Of a DNA stretch of 64,000 bases, positions 1-8,859 are shown piece after piece. Numbering within the stretch: position 1 is the first letter of the stretch; every line of letters begins with the position of its first letter. The notes under the pieces are model-generated. The model worked only from the letters and a program-made list of their open reading frames with translations, did no database searches and had not been told where the DNA came from. The position numbers and the translations under genes are program-made. This DNA is from Achromobacter dolens. GTDB lineage: Bacteria; Pseudomonadota; Gammaproteobacteria; Burkholderiales; Burkholderiaceae_B. The DNA lies in NCBI RefSeq assembly GCF_902859745.1, contig NZ_CADIJW010000005.1:62001-126000 (forward strand). Direction: 5' to 3'.

Positions 1-1178
1 GCGATCGCATTGGCCATCAGGTCCTGCTGCGCCTGCAGCGTTTCGCGCAGGCGGCGCAGGTGGCGGTCGTAGCCGCCTTGTTCCAGGTATTCGGCGATGG
101 CGCCCTGCGCCGGACTCGACGCCGACAGCGTGGACGACAGCTTCAGGCGCTGCACGCGTTGCGCGTAGCGTCCAGCGCTGGCCCAGCCGATGCGGTAGCC
201 CGGCGCCAGGCATTTTGAGAACGACGAGCAGTGCAGCACCAGCCCCTGCTTGTCGAAGGCCTTGGCGGGCACCGGCCGCGTCGCGCCGAAATACAGCTCG
301 CCGTAGACGTCGTCCTCGATCAGCGGGATCTGGTGGCGCGCAAGCAGTTCCACCAGTTGCCGTTTCTTTTCTTCGGGCATCAGGCTGCCCAGCGGATTCT
401 GGAACTGCGTCATCAGCCAGCAGGCCGTGGGCGCGTGGCGCTGGATCGCGGTTTCAATCGCGCCCAGGTCGACGCCGGTGCGCGGATGCGTGGGCACTTC
501 CAGCGCCTTCAGGCCGTGGCGTTCCAGCGCCTTCAGGCCGTGGCGTTCCAGCGCCTGCAGCGCCCCGTAGAAGGTGGGGGCCTCGACAATGACCGTGTCG
601 CCCGGCCGCGTCACCGCCTGCAGGCAGAGGTTGAGCGCTTCCAGCGCGCCGTTGGTGACGACGATATCGCTGGCCGGCACGTTGATGCCGGCGATCAGGT
701 AACGCAGCGCGATCTGTCGGCGCAGGCCGGGATTGCCGGGCGACAGGTCTTCCATCGTGTCCAGCGGGTCCTGGCGCTTGAGATGTGCCGACATGGCCTG
801 GGCCAGCCGCGGCAGCGGGAACAGCAGAGGGGAAGGGAAGGCCGAACCCAGCGGGGTGACATCGCGGTTGCGCACCGAGTCCAGGATGTCGAAGATGCGC
901 TCGCTGATCGCGAGTTCGGTCGATTCGCCGTCGGGACAGGAAGTGTCGGGTTCTGGGGGCAGGCAGTCGCCGCGCGCGTTGACGTAGTAGCCGGAACGGG
1001 GACGGGCGCGGATCAGACCGCGCGCTTCCAGCAGGTAGTAGGCCTGGAATACCGTCGACGGACTGACGCCGCGGCTGGCGCAGGCCTCGCGCACCGACGG
1101 CAGTTTGTCGCCCACGCGCAGCACGCCGTCGCGGATCGACCTGGCGATCTCGTTGGCGAGTTTCTCGTACAGGCTCAC
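1..1178 (-). CDS. MocR/GntR-family transcriptional regulator with aminotransferase-like domain (C-terminus off the window)
   Basis: An N-terminal GntR-type winged helix (about residues 1-70, with LPSVREACASRGVSPST) is followed by a fold-type-I PLP aminotransferase domain. That domain carries NGALEALNL and SFSKCLAPGYRIGW, whose lysine near residue 322 is the expected PLP anchor. MocR-type proteins bind DNA and usually sense PLP or an amino compound; the target here is unknown. I chose a GTG start at 1178 (VSLYEKLANEIA), 22 bases after the hprK stop, because it gives the usual compact N-terminus. It may be the last gene of the ptsN-hprK transcript. An in-frame 24-bp tandem duplication (498-545) adds a second copy of ALERHGLK between the TFYGALQ and EVPTHPRTGVD segments. 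The 3' end is missing. Confidence 0.88.
   Translation of the reverse strand, partial: MSLYEKLANEIARSIRDGVLRVGDKLPSVREACASRGVSPSTVFQAYYLLEARGLIRARPRSGYYVNARGDCLPPEPDTSCPDGESTELAISERIFDILDSVRNRDVTPLGSAFPSPLLFPLPRLAQAMSAHLKRQDPLDTMEDLSPGNPGLRRQIALRYLIAGINVPASDIVVTNGALEALNLCLQAVTRPGDTVIVEAPTFYGALQALERHGLKALERHGLKALEVPTHPRTGVDLGAIETAIQRHAPTACWLMTQFQNPLGSLMPEEKKRQLVELLARHQIPLIEDDVYGELYFGATRPVPAKAFDKQGLVLHCSSFSKCLAPGYRIGWASAGRYAQRVQRLKLSSTLSASSPAQGAIAEYLEQGGYDRHLRRLRETLQAQQDLMANAI
498..545. repeat. 24-bp tandem direct repeat inside the MocR gene
   Basis: Two perfect 24-bp units (498-521 and 522-545) are followed by a partial third (546-560). The repeat is in frame and encodes ALERHGLK twice on the minus strand. 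It looks like a replication-slippage duplication that keeps the protein intact. Confidence 0.9.
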
Positions 1179-1200
1179 GGTTCCGCGCGGTAACGCGCGT

Positions 1201-2127
1201 TTACTTGCTGCTTTGCAGGATCGCCATGGCCTGGCGTTCCATGAATTCGCCCAGGGTGTCGATGCCGCGAAGCTTGAGGATGGTGTTGCGCACCGCGGCT
1301 TCGACCAGCACCGCCAGGTTGCGGCCGGCTGCCACCTGCAGCATGACCTTGCGCACCGGCAGGCCCAGCATGTCCTGGGTGATGTCCTGCAGCGGCAGGC
1401 GTTCGAACTTGTCCTGCGCGGTGGCGCGCACCAGGTGCACGATCAGCTTCAGGCGCATCTTGCGACGCACCGAGGTCTCGCCGAAGATGGTGCGGATGTC
1501 GAGCAGGCCCAGGCCGCGCACTTCCAGCAGGTTCTGCAGCAGTTGCGGGCAGTGGCCTTCGATCATGTTGGGCGCGGTGCGCGAGAATTCGACCGCGTCG
1601 TCGGCCACCAGCCCGTGGCCGCGCGAGATCAGTTCCAGCGCCAGTTCGCTCTTGCCCAGGCCGGATTCGCCGGTGATCAGGACGCCCAGGCCCAGCACGT
1701 CCAGGAACACGCCGTGCACGGTGGTGGTGGGCGCGAGTTTCTTGCCCAGGTAGATGCGCAGCAGGTCGATCAACTGCGCGGCCGCCACCGGAGTGGACAG
1801 CAAAGGCACCTGGTGCTGGTCGCACTGGTCCACCAGGTCCTGCGGCGGCGTCAGGCCGTCGGCCAGCAGGATGGCGGGCACGCCGCCGATCAGCAGCTCG
1901 TCCATGTGATGCATGCGGCGGCGCAGGTCGAAGCGGGTGTAGTACGCCAGCTCTTCCTGGCCGAACACCTGGATGCGCGACGGGTGGATCAGGTTCAGGT
2001 GGCCCACCAGGTCGGCGGCCGCCATGCCGTCATCGGGAATCGCGCGGTCCGCGGCCCCTTGGCCGGAAATCCAGTTGAAGGGGATTTTGTCGGCGTTGTC
2101 GTCGACGAGTTCCTGCACCGTGAGCAT
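1201..2127 (-). CDS. hprK: HPr kinase/phosphorylase
   Basis: The 308-residue product has the usual HprK length. It has an N-terminal HPr(Ser)-kinase domain (1-130) and a C-terminal P-loop kinase domain with Walker A GESGLGKS at 153-160, the conserved His138 just upstream, and the signature [10 protein letters not shown]. The family phosphorylates and dephosphorylates a serine of HPr/NPr. In betaproteobacteria, which mostly lack sugar PTS transporters, it is a regulatory remnant paired with IIA-Ntr. It lies 20 bp downstream of ptsN on the same strand. No HPr or EI gene lies in this window, so the phosphorelay must be completed elsewhere. Confidence 0.95.
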   Translation of the reverse strand: MLTVQELVDDNADKIPFNWISGQGAADRAIPDDGMAAADLVGHLNLIHPSRIQVFGQEELAYYTRFDLRRRMHHMDELLIGGVPAILLADGLTPPQDLVDQCDQHQVPLLSTPVAAAQLIDLLRIYLGKKLAPTTTVHGVFLDVLGLGVLITGESGLGKSELALELISRGHGLVADDAVEFSRTAPNMIEGHCPQLLQNLLEVRGLGLLDIRTIFGETSVRRKMRLKLIVHLVRATAQDKFERLPLQDITQDMLGLPVRKVMLQVAAGRNLAVLVEAAVRNTILKLRGIDTLGEFMERQAMAILQSSK

Positions 2128-2147
2128 GGCAGCGTTTCCGCGAGGGG

Positions 2148-2603
2148 TCAGAGTTGGCCGGTGGTGAGCATCTTGTGGACGACGGCCGGATCGGTCTCGG
2201 TGGCCAGCGCTTCGCGCAGCGCCTTGTTGGACATGAGCTGCGCCAGTTCCGCCAGGATATCCAGGTGCTGCTGCGTGGCGGTTTCGGGCACCAGCAGACA
2301 GAGCAGCATCGATACGGGCTGTCCGTCGGGAGCGTCGAACGTGATGGGCTGCGCCAGGCGGATGAAGGCGGCAAGCGCCTGCTCCAGTCCCTTCACGCGG
2401 CCGTGCGGCACGGCGACGCCCTGGCCGAGCGCGGTCGAGCCCAGACGCTCCCGCGCAAACAGGCTGTCGAACACGAGCGCGCGTGCCAAGCCGTGGTTGT
2501 TTTCAAAGAGGAGGCCAGCCTGTTCGAACGCGCGCTTCTTGCTCGTGGCGAGCATATCGAGGACGACGTTGCCGGCGGGAAGGATGCGCGACAAATGATT
2601 CAT
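2148..2603 (-). CDS. ptsN: PTS IIA-like nitrogen-regulatory protein PtsN
   Basis: This 151-residue IIA-Ntr protein has the phospho-accepting histidine in AVPHGRVKG (His67) and the family N-terminus [19 protein letters not shown]-Ntr receives phosphate from the EI-Ntr/NPr relay and in other proteobacteria modulates potassium transport, the phosphate response and nitrogen metabolism. The Trk potassium system also lies in this window (48587-51488). The start is set by the family N-terminus. It has no Shine-Dalgarno sequence, and a TATAAT box ends only 6 bases before the ATG, so translation is probably leaderless. It is likely co-transcribed with hprK. Confidence 0.95.
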   Translation of the reverse strand: MNHLSRILPAGNVVLDMLATSKKRAFEQAGLLFENNHGLARALVFDSLFARERLGSTALGQGVAVPHGRVKGLEQALAAFIRLAQPITFDAPDGQPVSMLLCLLVPETATQQHLDILAELAQLMSNKALREALATETDPAVVHKMLTTGQL

Positions 2604-2981
2604 CAGGTCATTATAGGGTTATATGACGCACTGCAAAAAACTCCGGTGGGAGGCGCTCGCGCCGCGGTCCGCACCCTCCTGGATCAGGCCGCCGGTCTCG
2701 GCACGAGAGCGACAGCATAGACCGATAGCGCCGGGTTGTGGGCATTCTTCGTGCGCAGGTGGGTATACCAGCACGGTATGGCGTGGATGCCTTGATCGGG
2801 TTTTCAGGGGAGGGAGTGACGTTCGCCGGCCTGTGCCGGAGAATGGGGGACAAAGAAGGCGGGGGGAGTTTGCCGATGCCCCGGCTGGACGGGACGTCTA
2901 GCGGGACACCGGGACTTAGGCAGGATTCAGGAATCGCTGTTTAGCTTGGCTCGCACGGCGAGCGAATCATGAAGCGCGGTA
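2604..2981. other. 378-bp gap between ptsN and hpf
   Basis: Apart from the ptsN promoter I see no supported gene here. Short ORFs on either strand lack family resemblance and good ribosome-binding sites. A 6-bp hairpin GCTCGC-ACG-GCGAGC (2949-2963) lies just downstream of the hpf stop and has no U-tract. A small inverted repeat ATACC-N5-GGTAT sits at 2765-2779. The size of the gap and the separate promoter suggest that ptsN-hprK is uncoupled from hpf. Confidence 0.5.
2610..2638 (-). promoter_or_regulatory. Candidate ptsN promoter giving a leaderless mRNA
   Basis: On the minus strand a perfect -10 hexamer TATAAT (plus 2610-2615) lies 17 bp from a poor -35 TTTTGC (2633-2638). The -10 ends 6 bases before the ptsN ATG (2603), so initiation 6-8 bases downstream falls on or beside the start codon. 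No ribosome-binding site is present. Confidence 0.55.
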
Positions 2982-3317
2982 TTACTGGGTTGGCGAAAGG
3001 TTCGCCGCTTGCCGCTTCACGGACTCTGCAGTGTGACTTCGCACCTTGTCCTTGTGCTTGATGACCTGACGGTCGACTTTGTCAGCAAGAAGGTCGATCG
3101 CGGCGTAGAGGTTTTCATCGGTTGCTTCACAATGAATGTCCTTGCCACTAAGACGCATGGTGATTTCGGCTCTGTGCCGCAGGGGCTCTACTGAGAGCAT
3201 GACCTGGGTATCGATGACGTGATCGAAATGCCGCAGCACTCGCGCCAGTTTGTTCATGACATATTCCCGGATGGCCGGGGTGACGTCGAGGTGACGACCG
3301 CAGATGCTCAGGTTCAT
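2982..3317 (-). CDS. hpf: Ribosome hibernation-promoting factor (sigma-54 modulation protein family)
   Basis: This 111-residue short-form HPF begins MNLSICGRHLDVTPAIREYV and has the typical beta-alpha-beta-beta-beta-alpha layout with a basic C-terminal half. It binds the 30S decoding region and promotes 100S dimers in stationary phase. The old family name, sigma-54 modulation protein, reflects its usual place just after rpoN. Here rpoN is not upstream: the next gene is lptB, 220 bp away. A strong Shine-Dalgarno GAAGGAGAG precedes the ATG. Confidence 0.95.
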   Translation of the reverse strand: MNLSICGRHLDVTPAIREYVMNKLARVLRHFDHVIDTQVMLSVEPLRHRAEITMRLSGKDIHCEATDENLYAAIDLLADKVDRQVIKHKDKVRSHTAESVKRQAANLSPTQ

Positions 3318-3537
3318 AGTGTGCTCTCCTTCTAAAAGAGGAAAAAATGGTGCGCGGAAGGCGCGGTGGGGTCGTTAGGCGTTCTCCTTGTTTGAGGGGT
3401 TCGTTTGATACTAGTGTATAGACTCGGGCCGATAAAACAAGCTGACCTAACGCAAGTCCATGGCATTTTCATTGCGCCCGCCCAGGGGCGTGCCCCAGGG
3501 GCCGTCACGGACCCTGGGATTTTCCCCAATGGAGGTG
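3318..3537. other. Intergenic lptB-hpf; the position normally occupied by rpoN
   Basis: In many beta- and gammaproteobacteria rpoN lies between lptB and hpf. Here the interval is only 220 bp and cannot hold a gene of about 1.4 kb. I see no recognisable RpoN fragment in any frame. The strand switch of base composition near 3405-3440 (AT-richer) probably holds the hpf promoter. Confidence 0.6.
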
Positions 3538-4332
3538 TTACATGCGGAAGTGTTCGCCCAGGTAGACGCGGCGAACGGCCGGATCGCCGACGATTTCGTC
3601 GGGGTGACCGTCGGTCAGCACCTTGCCTTCGCTGATGATGTAGGCGCGGTCGCAGATGCCCAGCGTTTCGCGCACGTTGTGGTCGGTGATCAGCACGCCG
3701 ATGCCGCGACCCTTCAGGAAGCGCACGATGCGCTGGATCTCGATCACGGCGATCGGGTCCACGCCGGCGAACGGCTCGTCCAGCAGGATGAAGCGCGGAC
3801 TGGTGGCCAGCGCGCGCGCGATTTCGACGCGGCGGCGCTCGCCGCCCGACAGCGAAATGGCGGCGTTGCTGCGGATGTGGCCGATCTGCAGCTCTTCGAG
3901 CAGCAGTTCCATCTGTTCATTGATCTTGGGCGTGGACAGCGTGCGGCCGTCCGGCCCGATCTGCAGTTCGAGCACCGCGCGGATGTTCTGCTCGACCGTC
4001 AGGCGGCGGAACACCGAGGCGTCCTGGGGCAGGTACGACAGTCCCATGCGCGCGCGCTTGTGGATCGGCATCGCGGTGATGACCGAGCCGTCGATCTCGA
4101 TACGGCCGGCGTCGGCCGGCACCAGGCCCACGATCATGTAGAAGCTGGTGGTCTTGCCGGCGCCGTTGGGGCCAAGCAGGCCCACCACTTCGCCGCTGGA
4201 GACGGACAGGGACACGTCCTGCACCACGGTGCGGCCGTTGTAGGTCTTGCGCAAGCCGGTTGCGCGCAGGCTGCCCTGCTTGACGCCCGAAGGGGCGGAG
4301 GTCACGGGAGTCTGCACTGAAGGTTGGTTCAT
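3538..4332 (-). CDS. lptB: LPS export ABC transporter ATPase LptB
   Basis: This 264-residue ABC ATPase has Walker A GPNGAGKT (54-61), Q-loop YLPQDASVF, signature [15 protein letters not shown] and Walker [14 protein letters not shown]. It matches LptB throughout, with a longer variable N-terminus (about 20 residues). LptB dimers power LptFG extraction of LPS from the inner membrane. It lies 33 bp downstream of lptA in the kdsD-kdsC-lptC-lptA-lptB order. Confidence 0.96.
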   Translation of the reverse strand: MNQPSVQTPVTSAPSGVKQGSLRATGLRKTYNGRTVVQDVSLSVSSGEVVGLLGPNGAGKTTSFYMIVGLVPADAGRIEIDGSVITAMPIHKRARMGLSYLPQDASVFRRLTVEQNIRAVLELQIGPDGRTLSTPKINEQMELLLEELQIGHIRSNAAISLSGGERRRVEIARALATSPRFILLDEPFAGVDPIAVIEIQRIVRFLKGRGIGVLITDHNVRETLGICDRAYIISEGKVLTDGHPDEIVGDPAVRRVYLGEHFRM

Positions 4333-4365
4333 CGTGGCTGCGTATGGGTGACATGGGAGGCGCTG

Positions 4366-5007
4366 TCAGCGCCCCTTCTTCGATTCCTGCTGCTTGCGGC
4401 ACTCGGCCACCGCGGCGTCCGACTTGGCGCGCGGCTCGGCCACGGAACGGACCCGGCCGCCAGCCGCCGAGGAGTTCGGGCCGCCCTGGGCTTCGTAGGT
4501 GCCGCTTTTCTCGTTGTAGCGCACCCGGTCGCCGCGAATCGTGTCAAACGGTTTGCCGCAGACATAGCGCACCACCACCGCCTGGCCGATCAGGTCGAAG
4601 GTGCTCTTGGTGCCGTCGTATTCGGCGCGCAGGCCCTTGCCCTCGATCAGTTCGAAGGTCTCGGGACGTTCCTGGCGGATGGTGACGACCTTGCCCTTGT
4701 TCGCGGTGGCGGTGCCGTACTGGTTGCCAGCGGCGTCCTCGCGCATTTCCAGGTTGTCGGAGGTGAGCGTCATCAGGCCACGCGTCATGTTGACGTTGCC
4801 GGTGAACACGCTTTGTTTCTTCACGTCGTCGTAGTGCAGCGTGTCCGACAGGATCGTGGTGGTGGGTTCCTCGGCGGGCGCGGTCTTGCTCGCGCCGGCG
4901 GCGGCCGGCTTGGGGTCGGCCGCCGCCGGCGCTACCGCCGATGCCATCAGCAGCATCGCGCCCAGCAGGCGCGTGGTGGGGGCAATGCGAATCCGGAAGT
5001 CGGTCAT
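4366..5007 (-). CDS. lptA: LPS transport periplasmic protein LptA
   Basis: The 213-residue product has an N-terminal signal peptide (hydrophobic to AVAPAAA near residue 30) and an OstA-like beta-jellyroll domain (about 50-170, with TGNVNMTRGLMTLTSDNLEM). A charged, low-complexity C-terminus ends in KKGR. LptA bridges LptC to LptD across the periplasm. Its ATG overlaps the lptC stop by 4 bases (5004-5007), which implies translational coupling. The extra alanine/proline-rich stretch after the signal peptide is unremarkable for the family in GC-rich genomes. Confidence 0.93.
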   Translation of the reverse strand: MTDFRIRIAPTTRLLGAMLLMASAVAPAAADPKPAAAGASKTAPAEEPTTTILSDTLHYDDVKKQSVFTGNVNMTRGLMTLTSDNLEMREDAAGNQYGTATANKGKVVTIRQERPETFELIEGKGLRAEYDGTKSTFDLIGQAVVVRYVCGKPFDTIRGDRVRYNEKSGTYEAQGGPNSSAAGGRVRSVAEPRAKSDAAVAECRKQQESKKGR

Positions 5008-5636
5008 GGTTTCTTCGGGTCAGTGGTGTTGGCAGGCGTCTCGGCCGGGCGGCGCGATTTGTTTTCCGTGCCGGCGATTTCCACGTCGGTGGACGCCGAT
5101 ACCTGCAATTGGCGTGTCTTGTTGTTGTAGTGCATGCCCTTGCCGTTCATGCGCGAGCGGCCCTTGATGACTTCCGCGGGCAGGTCGGTGTAGACCACGT
5201 CGTCGTCCGGCAGCAGGATCAGTTGCTGGCTGCGCACGTCCAGGACGTCGTTGTTGGCGTCCGGCTGGCGGTGCACGTGCGCGTCGCCGTTCATGACGAT
5301 GCGCTTGCCGCCCTGTTCCATGACGGCCGTCTTGGACACGCCCACGGTGATCGGGCTGGCTTCGCGCTGGCCGATGGCGCGCGGCTGGGTGATGTGATAC
5401 GAATCGTCGTCCGGGAAATGTTCGGCGTAATCGCCCTCGAGCCGATTGATGGGACGCCCGGTGGGGTCGGTGCGCAGCATCACGAAATTACGCGACCAGG
5501 CGTCCATTTCGTGCGTGACGCGGCGCGGCGGGTCCGTCTGGATGGCCCGCTGCGCGTAGTCGGCGGCCCAGTACGTGCTGGCGACGAGCACCAGCAGCAG
5601 GAACAGCGCGATCAGGGAAGGGAAACGATCTTTCAT
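5004..5636 (-). CDS. lptC: LPS export protein LptC
   Basis: The 210-residue product has one N-terminal transmembrane segment (LIALFLLLVLVASTYWAADY) and a periplasmic LptC/YrbK domain with THEMDAWSRNFVMLRTDPTG and DDDSYHITQPRA. LptC receives LPS from LptBFG and passes it to LptA. It is placed 27 bp after kdsC and overlaps lptA by ATGA. Confidence 0.93.
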   Translation of the reverse strand: MKDRFPSLIALFLLLVLVASTYWAADYAQRAIQTDPPRRVTHEMDAWSRNFVMLRTDPTGRPINRLEGDYAEHFPDDDSYHITQPRAIGQREASPITVGVSKTAVMEQGGKRIVMNGDAHVHRQPDANNDVLDVRSQQLILLPDDDVVYTDLPAEVIKGRSRMNGKGMHYNNKTRQLQVSASTDVEIAGTENKSRRPAETPANTTDPKKP

Positions 5637-5663
5637 CAGGTCTGCGGGGCGTGATAGGGGCGC

Positions 5664-6272
5664 TTACTGGATGGCGCCAGGACCGAGCAGTCCCGGCGCC
5701 GCCAGGAATCCGCCCAGCCGGCCCTGGGAGGCCAGCAGCAGGTCGCAACATTCGCGCACCGCGCCGTTGCCGCCCGCTTGCGTTGCGATCCAGTGGGCCG
5801 CCTGGCTGACGTAGCCCGGCGCATTCGGCACGCTGGCGGCGAAGCCGGCGCGTTGCATGGCCGGCAGGTCGATGATGTCATCGCCCATGTAGCCGGTCTG
5901 GTTCAGTTGGACCGCGCTGCGCTGCGCAAGTTCGGCCAGCGCGGCGCCTTTGTCGCGCACGCCCTGCATGATCTCGGAAATTCCCAGCTCGGCGGCGCGG
6001 CGCGCCACGATCGGGCCGGAGCGGCCGGTCATCAGCGCCACCTTCAGGCCGCCTTCCATCAGCAGGCGCAGGCCATGGCCATCCAGGGCGTTGAAGCGCT
6101 TCTGGACTTCGCCGGTCTCGCCGTAATACAGGCCGCCGTCGGTCAGCACGCCGTCCACGTCGAAGACCATCAGGCGCACGGCGGCGGCGCGTTCGCGCAC
6201 CGCTGGCGCGATACGGGCCAGGACCAGGGCTTCGGCGGGGTGGGTGATCGAAGGGGGGAGAGTCATAGTCAT
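5664..6272 (-). CDS. kdsC: 3-deoxy-D-manno-octulosonate 8-phosphate phosphatase KdsC
   Basis: This 202-residue C0-type HAD phosphatase carries DVDGVLTD (catalytic Asp38 and Asp40), MTGRSGPIVARRA (motif II) and MGDDIIDLPAM (motif IV). It removes phosphate from Kdo-8-P before CMP-Kdo formation. The ATG overlaps the kdsD stop by 4 bases. The nearby upstream ATG pair (MTMTL) makes the exact start uncertain by two codons. Confidence 0.95.
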   Translation of the reverse strand: MTMTLPPSITHPAEALVLARIAPAVRERAAAVRLMVFDVDGVLTDGGLYYGETGEVQKRFNALDGHGLRLLMEGGLKVALMTGRSGPIVARRAAELGISEIMQGVRDKGAALAELAQRSAVQLNQTGYMGDDIIDLPAMQRAGFAASVPNAPGYVSQAAHWIATQAGGNGAVRECCDLLLASQGRLGGFLAAPGLLGPGAIQ

Positions 6273-7258
6273 ACCACTTTGGCGGCCATCAGGTCGTGCA
6301 TGTGCAAGGCGCCGAGCAGGGCGCCATCGGCGTCCAGCACCAGCATGTGATTGAGCCGCAGTTCGTCCATCTGGCGCGCGGCCTCGACGGCCAGCGCGTC
6401 CGGGTTGATGCTGCGCGGCGAGCGCGTCATGCCGGCTTCGACGTTCAGGCTGCGGATGTCGCCGTAGCGTGCGATCAGGCGGCGCAGGTCGCCGTCGGTG
6501 AAGATGCCGACCGGGCGGTGCTGCGCATCGCTCACCACGGTCATGCCCATGCCCTTGGCCGACATGACTTCGAGCGCCTGCGAGACCGGCGTGCCCTGCG
6601 CCACGACGGGCAGGGCGTCGCCCTGGCGCATGACGTTGCGCACGTGGGTCAGCAGGCGCCGGCCGAGCGCGCCGCCCGGATGCGAGCGGGCGAAATCCTG
6701 GGGCCCGAACCCGCGCGCCTCCAGACAGGCCACGGCCAGCGCATCGCCCAGGGCCAGGGCCGTGGTGGTGCTGGCGGTCGGCGCCAGATTCAGCGGGCAG
6801 GCTTCCTGGGACACGCTGGCGTCCAGGTGGACGTCGGCGAGCCGCGCCAGCTCGGACTGCGGATTGCCGGTAATGGCCACCAGGCTGGCGCCCATGCGGC
6901 GCACCACCGGCAGGATGGTGAGCAGCTCCTGGCCCGACCCGGAATACGAAATGGCGATCAGGACGTCGTCGCGGGTGATCATGCCCAGGTCGCCGTGCAC
7001 CGCTTCGGCGGCGTGCACGAAGAAGGCGGGCGTGCCGGTGGAGGCGAAGGTGGCGGCGATCTTGCGGGCGATGTGGCCGGTCTTGCCGATGCCGCTGACG
7101 ACCACGCGCCCACGGCAGGCCAGCAGCATGGCGACGACCCGCGCGAAGCTGTCGTCCAGCCGCGCGGACAGGTCCAGGATGCCCTGGCTTTCGATTTGCA
7201 GCGTCCTGCGCGCAGATGCCAGCGCGGTCTCGGACGTTGTGGTGGGATGATCGGTCAT
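6269..7258 (-). CDS. kdsD: Arabinose-5-phosphate isomerase KdsD
   Basis: The 329-residue product has an SIS sugar-isomerase domain (about 45-180, with [20 protein letters not shown] and HGDLGM) followed by two CBS domains (about 205-329). This is the KdsD/GutQ architecture. It converts ribulose-5-P to arabinose-5-P, the first committed step to Kdo. It is the first gene of the minus-strand LPS operon and is divergent from purT with about 100 bp between them. Confidence 0.95.
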   Translation of the reverse strand: MTDHPTTTSETALASARRTLQIESQGILDLSARLDDSFARVVAMLLACRGRVVVSGIGKTGHIARKIAATFASTGTPAFFVHAAEAVHGDLGMITRDDVLIAISYSGSGQELLTILPVVRRMGASLVAITGNPQSELARLADVHLDASVSQEACPLNLAPTASTTTALALGDALAVACLEARGFGPQDFARSHPGGALGRRLLTHVRNVMRQGDALPVVAQGTPVSQALEVMSAKGMGMTVVSDAQHRPVGIFTDGDLRRLIARYGDIRSLNVEAGMTRSPRSINPDALAVEAARQMDELRLNHMLVLDADGALLGALHMHDLMAAKVV

Positions 7259-7362
7259 CAGGGGATTTTAATATCAGGTTGCGGGTTTGCCCCTGGGAGG
7301 GGGGTATGGCATCCTGGCGACTCTTTTATCCGGCTATCAATCTTTCCTTTCCAGGCCCGCTC

Positions 7363-8580
7363 ATGTCCAGCATTCCCAGCCCCGTCCTTGGCACGCCCCT
7401 GTCCCCCCTGGCCACCCGAGTCATGCTGCTCGGCTCGGGCGAGTTGGGCAAAGAGGTCATCATCGCTCTACAGCGGCTGGGCGTGGAAGTCATCGCGGTG
7501 GACCGGTATGCCGACGCGCCGGGCCACCAAGTGGCGCATCGCGCCCATGTGGTGTCGATGACGGACCCTGTAGCCCTGGAAAAAATCATCCGGCAAGAGC
7601 AACCGCACGTTATTGTCCCCGAAATCGAGGCCATTGCCACCAATTTGCTGGTGGATCTGGAAGCGGCCGGCGTGGCGCGGGTCACCCCGACCGCCCGGGC
7701 GGCGCAACTGACCATGAACCGCGAGGGCATCCGCCGCCTGGCGGCCGAGACCCTGGGCCTGCCCACCTCGCCCTACGCCTTCGTCGATACGGAAGACGAA
7801 TTGCGCCGGGCCATCGACGGTGGCATCGGCTATCCCTGCGTCATCAAGCCGGTCATGTCCTCGTCGGGCAAGGGCCAGTCCGTGATCAAGGGCGCCGAGG
7901 ACCTGGGCGCCGCCTGGCGCTACGCCCAGGAGGGCGGCCGGGTGGGCGGCGGCCGCGCCATCGTCGAGGGCTTCATCCGCTTCGATTACGAAATCACGCT
8001 GCTGACCGTGCGCGCCCGCGGCGCCGACGGCCAGGTCGAGACCCGCTACTGCGAGCCGATCGGCCACAAGCAGGTCGACGGCGACTACGTCGAGAGCTGG
8101 CAACCCCATCCCATGTCGCCCGCGGCGCTGGAGCGTGCCCGCGAGATCGCCCTTGCCGTGACGGCCGAGCTGGGCGGCCTTGGAATTTTCGGCGTCGAAC
8201 TGTTCGTGGCCGGCGACCAGGTGTGGTTCTCGGAAGTGAGCCCGCGCCCGCACGACACTGGCATGGTCACCATGATTACCCAGGCGCAGAACGAATTCGA
8301 ACTGCACGCCCGCGCCCTGCTCGGCCTGCCGGTGGACACCTCGCTGCGCCAGCCTGGCGCGAGCAGCGTCATCTATGGCGGCGTCGAGGCCAAGGCCGTG
8401 TCGTTCCACAACGTGGCGCAGGCGCTGGCAGAGCCGGGCACCGACATCCGCCTGTTTGGCAAGCCCGAGTCCTTCGTCAAGCGCCGCATGGGCGTGGGCC
8501 TGGCGATCGCCGAGGATGTGGCCGCCGCGCGCGCCAAGGCCAAGCGCGTGTCGGCCGCCGTCACCGTCAAGGCCGGCTGA
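7363..8580 (+). CDS. purT: Formate-dependent phosphoribosylglycinamide formyltransferase PurT
   Basis: This ATP-grasp enzyme (405 residues from the chosen start) carries [34 protein letters not shown] and [14 protein letters not shown]. It uses formate and ATP to make FGAR in purine synthesis, as the folate-independent alternative to PurN. I chose ATG 7363 because PurT proteins begin about 18 residues before the Rossmann motif. An in-frame ATG at 7306 has a far better Shine-Dalgarno (GGGAGGGGGG), so a 19-residue extension cannot be excluded. A strong terminator follows (8638-8668). Confidence 0.95.
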   Translation: MSSIPSPVLGTPLSPLATRVMLLGSGELGKEVIIALQRLGVEVIAVDRYADAPGHQVAHRAHVVSMTDPVALEKIIRQEQPHVIVPEIEAIATNLLVDLEAAGVARVTPTARAAQLTMNREGIRRLAAETLGLPTSPYAFVDTEDELRRAIDGGIGYPCVIKPVMSSSGKGQSVIKGAEDLGAAWRYAQEGGRVGGGRAIVEGFIRFDYEITLLTVRARGADGQVETRYCEPIGHKQVDGDYVESWQPHPMSPAALERAREIALAVTAELGGLGIFGVELFVAGDQVWFSEVSPRPHDTGMVTMITQAQNEFELHARALLGLPVDTSLRQPGASSVIYGGVEAKAVSFHNVAQALAEPGTDIRLFGKPESFVKRRMGVGLAIAEDVAAARAKAKRVSAAVTVKAG

Positions 8581-8637
8581 CCCGCCCATCCGCCCGGCGC
8601 GCCGGGGGCGGCGCCCTGGATTTCCCCTTGATTCGCA

Positions 8638-8668
8638 GCCACCCGCCAACCGGCGGGTGGCTTTTTTT
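8638..8668 (+). terminator. Rho-independent terminator after purT
   Basis: A perfect 10-bp stem GCCACCCGCC / GGCGGGTGGC (8638-8647 and 8652-8661) with loop AACC is followed by seven T (8662-8668). Confidence 0.93.
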
Positions 8669-8760
8669 CGTGGCGCGTCCACCACAGATTGCGACTGATT
8701 TCGGGGGCGGAACGACAGAATTGTCATCCCTTGCGGCTATACCCCTGTCATCGGTGTGGT

Positions 8761-8806
8761 TTGTGTTTTCGCACAGTTTGTTCGATAATTTCAGGAATTT
8801 CTGAAA
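8761..8806 (+). promoter_or_regulatory. Promoter and candidate autoregulatory operator of the GbsR-like regulator
   Basis: A -35 TTGTGT (8761-8766) lies 17 bp before the -10 GATAAT (8784-8789). Directly after it, covering the expected +1, lies an 18-bp near-palindrome with arms TTTCAG (8789-8794) and CTGAAA (8801-8806). The position suits repression by the protein encoded 54 bp further on. The assignment is inferred from position only. Confidence 0.5.
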
Positions 8807-8859
8807 ACGGCGTAACTATTTATGTATGCCGTCACCGCATTTGCTGGCCTGGATGGATC

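Noticed and set aside
2765-2779. ATACC-N5-GGTAT inverted repeat in the ptsN-hpf gap
   Set aside because: Too short and too far from any start to support as an operator.
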